Source: Oscillospiraceae bacterium
GTDB taxonomy: Bacteria; Bacillota; Clostridia; Oscillospirales; UBA929
Length of the DNA: 9,913 nucleotides
Assembly (NCBI GenBank): GCA_009777685.1
Contig: WRLJ01000049.1
Coordinates: 1 to 9,913, forward strand
Direction of reading: 5' to 3'
Shown: positions 5,834 through 9,913 of the stretch, one piece after another
How positions within the stretch are numbered: position 1 is the stretch's first letter
How the letters are laid out: every line of letters starts with the position of its first letter
Made by a program: the position numbers and the translations under genes
Notes under the pieces: generated by a model
Seen by the model: only the letters and a program-made list of their open reading frames with translations
Databases searched by the model: none
Told to the model about the DNA's origin: nothing

Positions 5834-7711
5834 TTAGTATTTTCCGTGTATGCCGCTTTCGCTGTATTCCAGCGCCAGACTGTACAGCCCGAACATTTCG
5901 CGCGGAGCCTCGTTGGCGAAGCGGAAGCGGGCCTTGCCGGTCTTGCGGACGCGGATGCGCCCGGTCACGGATTTCGGGGTACGGTCGGAGGAAAAGCTGA
6001 CGCCGCTCCAGTCGAAGTAGCCCAGATCGAGGAAACGGAACTTGCCGCCGCCGCGCAGGACGGATTGCCACAGCCCCTTGCGCTGGACGTGGACGGAAAC
6101 GCTGGTCACGGGCGCGGACTGCAGGCTGACCGAGACGCGGCGAAAGGTCTTGTTGCGGAAGAAAAACTGCCCGCTCAGGTCCGGGGTGTCCCAGTGCGCG
6201 GCGATGGGCCGCCCGTCGTCGCTGTAGGATTGGGGGTTGTCCGCGTCGGTGTGGAAACGGCAGATATCGCCGCCGCCGGTGCCGAAGCAAAGCTGCCCGT
6301 CCTCCTGCCACATCACGCGCGCGTCGATGTCCGTCCAGAAGTAGCACTCGCACTGGTGGCTGGAGTACGGCTCGGCGGTCTGGTAGGTCTTTTGCAGGCC
6401 GTCCAGCAGGTACACGCGCCGGTTCAGCGCCAGCAGGTAAAAGTCGTTCCAGACGGCGGCAAAGGCATTTTCAGGCTCCGGCTCGCGCTGGAGGGCGGGG
6501 GCGATGTAAAAGCTGCGCTGCTGGGAATACCGTTCGCCGGTCAGCTCCTCGGCGGTGATCGAATACACGCCGCGCCGGGTGAGGAAAAACGGCTCCTTGC
6601 CCAGCGTGGCGAACGCGCCGGGCGCGATGGCCGCCTCGCCGCTCAGGGTATTGACGACGGGGAAGGCGGCCTGGCCCTCCAGCATTGTGCCGCCGCGGAC
6701 GATGATTCCGCCCGTGCCGGCTCCGGTGCGCAGATGAGCGGCCAGCAGGCTGCCCACAACACTGTAGCCGGTGATTTCCGCGCTGTCCTGTCCGAGATTG
6801 GAAAACCAGGTGTCTCCGAAATAAGTGGGGTCGCCCATCTGGGAGTAAAAATCCATACCCGGAAAAGCGGGATTGCCGGACAGAAACAGCCGGTCGGGCG
6901 CGCCGCCCACGCCGTAGGCTTCCATTACGGTACAGCCCGAAATTTTGGCCAGGCTGTCCGGACGGTCTTTGGCGGCGGTGATGCGGACGTTGTCATGCCC
7001 GCTGACGGGGGAGGGGCCGGGCGCGGTGTTGAAGGTCACCGTGCCCGCCGCGGGGTCGGCGCTGTACTGGCTGGGGTCCAGGGTCACCCACGCGCCGCCC
7101 GCGTCGAGGGTCTCCACCGTCACGGCGTCGGCGGCCAGGTCTTTGGCGGTCAGATGGTATACGCGGTCGGAGCCGTTGGAGAGAAACTGCTCCCGCCAGC
7201 GGCGGCTGAGCAGGTTCAGCGGCTCCAGCACGGTCCCGCCGCCCGACGGCGCGCGGGAGATCATCAGCGTGGGGATATAGGCGGCCTCCTCGGCGGGGGT
7301 GAAGGTCTCCCCGTCAAACAGCAGCAAGCGCTTGCCGTCCAGAAGGCAGAGCCTGCCGCCCAGCGTGCGGGAGCGGGAGCGCGTGTCGGCCATGCCGGCC
7401 CAGACGCGCGGCGCGCTCTCGCCGGGCACAGTCCAGTGCAGGCGCGTGCCGGCGTGGACGATGCGGATGCCGTTCCGGAAATGCACGCCGTTGATGCGGG
7501 CGGGGCTGCCGTCGGCTTCCGTGCAGCGTACCGCCTCGGTATAATAACCGGGACGCTTGCGCACCTTGCCCGTTTCGCCGCGCACCATGTTCGGCGCATC
7601 GGGGGAGCGGCCGGGGTCCACGTTGGAGGGGGCGTTGTTCAAGTCGACGCCCCGGAAACGGTCGATCTGAAAAATCTGCCGCGCTGGGGCGGCGAGACGT
7701 TTGAAGGCCAT
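5834..7711 (-). CDS. Large phage virion protein, beta-propeller/tail-hub-like (podovirus gp10-type style)
   Basis: A 625-aa, beta-strand-rich protein with no membrane segments or signal peptide. The N-terminus carries FRGVDLNNAPSNVDPGRSPD followed by APNMVRGETGKVRKRPGY (residues about 19-56). This pattern, with selected sites and then an arginine-rich RKRPG, is typical of podovirus tail-hub/DNA-stabilising proteins. Many short repeats of the kind 'value, turn, strand' (for example YLLDGLQKTYQT, LCLLDGKRLLLFDGETFTP) suggest propeller blades. The C-terminus has FDWSGVSFSSDRTPKSVTGR and FANEAPREMFGLYSLALEYS, which I associate with this class of phage proteins. The ATG at 7711 follows the adaptor stop after a single base (TGATATG) and has only a weak GGGGTGG upstream, so translation is probably coupled. 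Likely role: part of the short tail just below the head. The family call is by eye and moderate. Confidence 0.65.
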   Translation of the reverse strand: MAFKRLAAPARQIFQIDRFRGVDLNNAPSNVDPGRSPDAPNMVRGETGKVRKRPGYYTEAVRCTEADGSPARINGVHFRNGIRIVHAGTRLHWTVPGESAPRVWAGMADTRSRSRTLGGRLCLLDGKRLLLFDGETFTPAEEAAYIPTLMISRAPSGGGTVLEPLNLLSRRWREQFLSNGSDRVYHLTAKDLAADAVTVETLDAGGAWVTLDPSQYSADPAAGTVTFNTAPGPSPVSGHDNVRITAAKDRPDSLAKISGCTVMEAYGVGGAPDRLFLSGNPAFPGMDFYSQMGDPTYFGDTWFSNLGQDSAEITGYSVVGSLLAAHLRTGAGTGGIIVRGGTMLEGQAAFPVVNTLSGEAAIAPGAFATLGKEPFFLTRRGVYSITAEELTGERYSQQRSFYIAPALQREPEPENAFAAVWNDFYLLALNRRVYLLDGLQKTYQTAEPYSSHQCECYFWTDIDARVMWQEDGQLCFGTGGGDICRFHTDADNPQSYSDDGRPIAAHWDTPDLSGQFFFRNKTFRRVSVSLQSAPVTSVSVHVQRKGLWQSVLRGGGKFRFLDLGYFDWSGVSFSSDRTPKSVTGRIRVRKTGKARFRFANEAPREMFGLYSLALEYSESGIHGKY

Positions 7712-7712
7712 A

Positions 7713-8327
7713 TCACCACCACCCCGTCACGGACCGGAAGGTCCTGCCGCCGGCCCGCAGGCGCGGGGCGGCGCGGCGCAGATAATCCAGGCCCGCGTCA
7801 AACTCCTGGCGGTACAGCATCGCCAGCGCGGGGTCGTCGTCCTTGTAGAGCTGCGAGGCCATATAGAGCGGAAGAAGCGTCTCCGCCTCCGGCGGCAGGG
7901 CCAGCGGCTGCCCGTCCGGGGTATCCGCGGACAGCGGCGCGGGATAGGCGTAGTAGTATACGATGTATTCGCCGCCGGGGATGGCCGGGAGCCAGAGGAT
8001 GCTCTCGCCCTCGGTCTGCGCGCCGTCGGCCGGGGTATAGCCGGCGGGGGAGCTGAGATAGATCTGCTCCGGGTCCAGCGCGTAAAAGTCCGGGGCGGCC
8101 TCCCGCAGGTCGCAGCGGAGCATGTTGCCCGCCGGTTCGCCGTCCGGCGCGACGGACAGGCGGCGCTGGATAAAGCGCCCGGCCGTCGCCAGCAGGGCCA
8201 GCCCCTCGTTGGCCGCGTGAGGCATCGCGGGCAGGTACGGCTCCGCCAGGTCCTGTGCCGGCGGGTCTTCCCCGCCGTGCGAGAACATCTTTTGAAGGGT
8301 AATCGTTTGAATCTCTCCCCAGGTCAT
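7713..8327 (-). CDS. Head-tail adaptor/connector-like phage protein
   Basis: A 204-aa soluble protein and the first gene of the block. The N-terminal half is helical (MTWGEIQTITLQKMF at 1-15, then AAMPHAANEGLALLATAGRF). A central beta region carries LDPEQIYLSS and EYIVYYYAYPAPLS. A helical C-terminal part has LPPEAETLLPLYMASQLYKD and DDPALAMLYRQEFDAGLDYL. This helix-strand-helix layout, with a YYAYP strand and a final 'low number of residues per subunit' helix, is common in phage adaptor (connector) proteins that join portal and tail. The assignment also leans on position, directly before the hub-like gene. ATG 8327 is chosen because AGGAGA lies 8 nt upstream; the longer GTG start at 8384 has no Shine-Dalgarno. 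No sequence match to a named family could be confirmed. Confidence 0.58.
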   Translation of the reverse strand: MTWGEIQTITLQKMFSHGGEDPPAQDLAEPYLPAMPHAANEGLALLATAGRFIQRRLSVAPDGEPAGNMLRCDLREAAPDFYALDPEQIYLSSPAGYTPADGAQTEGESILWLPAIPGGEYIVYYYAYPAPLSADTPDGQPLALPPEAETLLPLYMASQLYKDDDPALAMLYRQEFDAGLDYLRRAAPRLRAGGRTFRSVTGWW

Positions 8328-8335
8328 AAAGCATG

Positions 8336-8341
8336 TCTCCT
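8336..8341 (-). promoter_or_regulatory. Ribosome binding site deciding the adaptor-like gene start
   Basis: The minus strand reads AGGAGA, 8 nt before the ATG at 8327. It supports that start over the GTG at 8384. Confidence 0.72.
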
Positions 8342-8429
8342 GTTCGTGATAAGGTTTTACTTTGGGCTGAGACAAGGCTACCACGGGGGGAGGGTGACAT
8401 ACAATGACAAGCGGGCGCGGCGGGACGCG
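8342..8429 (-). other. Leader of the phage-like block, no clear promoter
   Basis: The region between the upstream terminator and the first phage-like gene holds no convincing sigma-A promoter on the minus strand. The best candidate is TTGTCT (8369-8374) followed 17 nt later by TTATCA (8346-8351), a poor match at both boxes. A direct repeat TGACA occurs at 8395-8399 and 8405-8409 (10-bp step), of unknown meaning. Confidence 0.4.
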
Positions 8430-8467
8430 AAAAAACCCCCGCGCGCCAGAGAGGCGCGCGGGGGTTT
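8430..8467 (-). terminator. Strong intrinsic terminator of the DUF5610-like gene
   Basis: A 15-bp GC-rich stem (AAACCCCCGCGCGCC / GGCGCGCGGGGGTTT, loop of 5) followed on the minus strand by TTTTTT. It begins 16 nt after the stop of the upstream gene. It should block read-through into the phage-like block. Confidence 0.92.
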
Positions 8468-8483
8468 GATGGTCTGCGGCCGG

Positions 8484-9131
8484 TTATTCGGCGCTCACGG
8501 CGGTGCCTGTCGTACCCATCACCGGAGGCGGCTCGCTCACGGTTTGGAGGCTTTCCATCACCGCGTCGTAGGTCTTCTGGGTCAGCGCGGGCATCTCGCC
8601 GCCGGACATGGCGGCCAGACGGGCAAAGGCGTCGTGAACGGCCTCGCGGAAGCGTTCGGTCCTGGCCTGGTCGCCCTCGGACACCTCGTTTACGAAGCCG
8701 ACAATCTGGCCGGCGACCCTCTCGGGGCTGAACGGCCCGTTATCGCCGACCAGCTCCTTGGCGCGGGCCAGCAGTTCCTCGCGGGAGGGGCCCGCGTCCT
8801 GCGACCGCAGGCTCGGGTCGATGCGCAGGGCGATGTGCCCGTAGAGCAGCTTGTAGAACTGATTGCCCTCGCTGTATTGCTTGGTGATGATTTTCTCGGC
8901 CATGCGGCTGAGGATGATATCCATCGCGCTGGGCTTGCGGGAGCCGGAGGCCTCGGCCTTGGTATAGGTTGCCGAGGGCGTCAGCGACAGCCCGGAATCC
9001 GGCTTTGCGGGCGCGACGGGCAGAGAGGAGCGTTTTGAGGCCGGAGAGCTTTGCGGCGGAGTGACAGCCGGCGGCGCAACGACCGGCGCGACAGGTCCCT
9101 TGCCCCCTATGGACGTTACGGATATAGCCAT
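8484..9131 (-). CDS. DUF5610-like protein (sometimes annotated hydrogenase-4 component G)
   Basis: A 215-aa protein. Residues 1-65 are a low-complexity Pro/Ser/Ala/Val-rich stretch, likely disordered. Residues about 66-197 are helical and resemble the DUF5610 pattern: MDIILSRMAEKIITKQYSEG (70-89), FSPERVAGQIVGFVNEVSEG (134-153), then FREAVHDAFARL (161-172) and GEMPALTQKTYDAVMESL (178-195). The function of the family is unknown; the hydrogenase label is not supported by anything here. No signal peptide or membrane segment is present. The ATG at 9131 is preceded by GGAGGG 7 nt upstream; the in-frame TTG at 9146 overlaps that site and is rejected. The gene has its own terminator and a sigma-28-like promoter, which suggests a link with motility-type regulation. 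It lies 84 nt after rpe. Confidence 0.72.
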   Translation of the reverse strand: MAISVTSIGGKGPVAPVVAPPAVTPPQSSPASKRSSLPVAPAKPDSGLSLTPSATYTKAEASGSRKPSAMDIILSRMAEKIITKQYSEGNQFYKLLYGHIALRIDPSLRSQDAGPSREELLARAKELVGDNGPFSPERVAGQIVGFVNEVSEGDQARTERFREAVHDAFARLAAMSGGEMPALTQKTYDAVMESLQTVSEPPPVMGTTGTAVSAE

Positions 9132-9138
9132 CTTGGTT

Positions 9139-9144
9139 CCCTCC
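9139..9144 (-). promoter_or_regulatory. Ribosome binding site deciding the DUF5610-like start
   Basis: The minus strand reads GGAGGG, ending 7 nt before the ATG at 9131. An upstream in-frame TTG (9146) falls across this site and so is unlikely to be the start. Confidence 0.8.
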
Positions 9145-9190
9145 AATGTTACGGGCGGACATCCTGCCCTCCCGAGGTTTCCTAAGTCTA

Positions 9191-9218
9191 TTATCGAAAC
9201 GTAAAGAGGGGGACTTTA
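9191..9218 (-). promoter_or_regulatory. Candidate sigma-28 (SigD/FliA-type) promoter of the DUF5610-like gene
   Basis: Minus strand: TAAAGT (9213-9218) and TTCGATAA (9191-9198), with 16 nt between TAAA and the -10 element. The sigma-28 consensus is TAAA, about 15 nt, GCCGATAA; the -10 matches 6 of 8. As a sigma-A promoter it would be poor: GATAAT is acceptable but no -35 lies at the right distance. TAAA overlaps the rpe stop codon. The leader would be about 50 nt. The spacing is one base over the usual value, so it is a candidate only. Confidence 0.5.
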
Positions 9219-9913
9219 GAGGGAAGTTGTGATTTTTTTGTGAGGAGAGCCGTCCAGCGCCCGGCGCAGGGCCAGCACCTTTCGCTCTGTTTCTTGCGCG
9301 TCCGCGCCGAACGCCGCGCTGCCCGCCACGAAGATGCCGGTCCCCGCCGCCGCGCATGGGGCCATGTTGCTCCCGCGGACGCCGCCGTCGATCTCAATCC
9401 GGCAGGCAAGGCCCCGGCGGCCGATCAGGGCGCGCAGTTCGCGGATGCGCTCCAGGGAGCCGGGAAGGAAGCCCTGGCCGCCGAAGCCGGGCTCGACCGT
9501 CATCAGCAAAATCAGGTCCGCGTGGGGCAAAAACGGCTCCGCGGCGGCTACCGGAGTGCCGGGCTTGATCGAAAGCCCCGCCCGCAGGCCCAGCCCGCGG
9601 ATGCGGCGCAGGGCGGCCTGCGCGGTCTCCGCGCCGATCTCGGCGTGTACGGTCAGGATGGACGCGCCGCTCTCAGCGAAAGCGTCGATCAGCGTCAAAG
9701 GCCTGTCCAGCATCAGATGCACGTCCAGGGGCAGGACGCCCGCCCGAGCCAGCGCCGCGCAGGTCTGCGGCCCGAAGCTCAGGTTGGGGACGAAATGCCC
9801 GTCCATTACGTCCAGATGCAGCAGGTCGGCCCCGCCGCGCCGCGCCGCCTCCGCGTGGAGCTGAAGCTGCAAAGGGTCCGCCGCCAGCAGGGAGGGCGCG
9901 AGCAGGGGCCGGT
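9216..9913 (-). CDS. rpe: Ribulose-phosphate 3-epimerase (5' end outside window)
   Basis: The enzyme interconverts D-ribulose 5-phosphate and D-xylulose 5-phosphate in the pentose phosphate pathway, in the cytosol, as a metal-dependent TIM barrel. The visible 231 residues begin RPLLAPSLLAADPLQLQLHA, close to the usual N-terminus, so only a few residues are missing. Conserved parts are HLDVMDGHFVPNLSFGP (metal-binding His and catalytic Asp), LDVHLMLDRP, TVHAE, ILLMTVEPGFGGQGF (phosphate-binding loop), IEIDGGVRGSN (second catalytic Asp) and AAGTGIFVAGSAAF. Length and all active-site motifs are normal; the C-terminal tail is short and basic. The start codon and ribosome binding site lie beyond base 9913. 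The stop TAA overlaps the candidate sigma-28 -35 element of the next gene. Confidence 0.96.
   Translation of the reverse strand, partial: RPLLAPSLLAADPLQLQLHAEAARRGGADLLHLDVMDGHFVPNLSFGPQTCAALARAGVLPLDVHLMLDRPLTLIDAFAESGASILTVHAEIGAETAQAALRRIRGLGLRAGLSIKPGTPVAAAEPFLPHADLILLMTVEPGFGGQGFLPGSLERIRELRALIGRRGLACRIEIDGGVRGSNMAPCAAAGTGIFVAGSAAFGADAQETERKVLALRRALDGSPHKKITTSL

Larger units (their letters stand above)
2079..8327 (-). mobile_element. Phage-derived tail-and-lysis gene block (no capsid, packaging or integration genes in window)
   Basis: Six minus-strand genes with gaps of 1 to 51 nt form one compact block: adaptor-like, propeller/hub-like, tail fibre-like, endolysin, holin, coiled-coil. 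The holin and endolysin are clear phage families; the two first genes and the fibre have a phage virion style. On both sides lie host transcription units closed by terminators. There is no integrase, repressor, terminase, portal or capsid gene, and I could not find matching direct repeats at the two ends. The boundaries given are gene boundaries, not proven element ends. All frames are open, which argues against advanced decay. Confidence 0.7.

Noticed and set aside
5666..8056. A 796-codon plus-strand ORF opposite the hub-like, fibre and adaptor genes
   Set aside because: Antisense shadow in GC-rich DNA: its translation is Gly/Ala/Arg/Val-rich with no recognisable motif, it overlaps several minus-strand genes that have good starts and spacing, and it has no ribosome binding site.
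2079..8327. Reading the block as an R- or F-type tailocin
   Set aside because: No sheath, tube, baseplate or long tape-measure gene is present; the virion-like genes fit a short-tail phage better.
2008..8483. Attachment-site direct repeats flanking the phage-like block
   Set aside because: I compared 2008-2078 with 8328-8483 by eye and found only trivial matches such as CGCGA; no integrase gene is present.
7701..9038. A 445-codon plus-strand ORF across the adaptor and DUF5610-like genes
   Set aside because: It crosses a strong terminator and two minus-strand genes; the translation has no domain-like features.
8740..9173. An out-of-frame minus-strand ORF starting at an ATG near 9169, with GGGAGGGCAGG before it
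   Set aside because: The start has a plausible Shine-Dalgarno, but the translation is basic and motif-free and overlaps the DUF5610-like frame, which has family-like motifs.
1..9913. CRISPR arrays, tRNA or rRNA genes, insertion sequences
   Set aside because: No spaced direct repeats, cloverleaf-like segments, rRNA motifs or transposase-like ORFs were seen on either strand.

Overview
The window looks like a chromosomal segment of a high-GC member of the Firmicutes, most likely a gut-type Clostridia (Oscillospiraceae-like). This is inferred from strong AGGAGG-type ribosome binding sites, a Gram-positive (DinR-type) LexA box, a sodium-pump decarboxylase beta subunit, and phage proteins of a clostridial style. 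GC content is high throughout, so long antisense ORFs are common and have been discarded. The genus cannot be fixed from the window.

Layout. (1) 1-664, minus: the first third of uvrB, with a clear promoter carrying a LexA-like operator. (2) 785-2063, plus: a divergently transcribed single-gene unit encoding the membrane beta subunit of a sodium-translocating decarboxylase, with its own near-consensus promoter and a strong terminator. (3) 2079-8327, minus: six tightly packed genes that look phage-derived. In transcription order they are a head-tail adaptor-like protein (204 aa), a large virion protein with a beta-propeller/tail-hub look (625 aa), a tail fibre/receptor-binding-like protein (324 aa), an amidase endolysin (341 aa), a holin (148 aa) and a repeat-rich coiled-coil protein (395 aa). 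(4) 8430-9131, minus: a DUF5610-like protein with its own terminator and a sigma-28-like promoter. (5) 9216-9913, minus: rpe, cut by the window edge.

The housekeeping genes read as ordinary host chromosome. The phage-like block sits between two host transcription units, each closed by its own terminator. It begins abruptly with the adaptor gene: no terminase, portal, protease, capsid, integrase or repressor gene lies in the window. Every ORF is open, has a reasonable start and is closely spaced, so it does not look decayed. It could be a cut-down prophage, a tail-and-lysis island maintained by the host, or part of a split phage genome. This is the best candidate for an unusual system here.

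Other points of interest are the 11- and 18-residue aromatic repeats in the coiled-coil protein, the peptidoglycan-binding domain nested inside the amidase catalytic domain, and the sigma-28-like promoter in front of the DUF5610-like gene. Family assignments rest on motifs read by eye; no database search was run.
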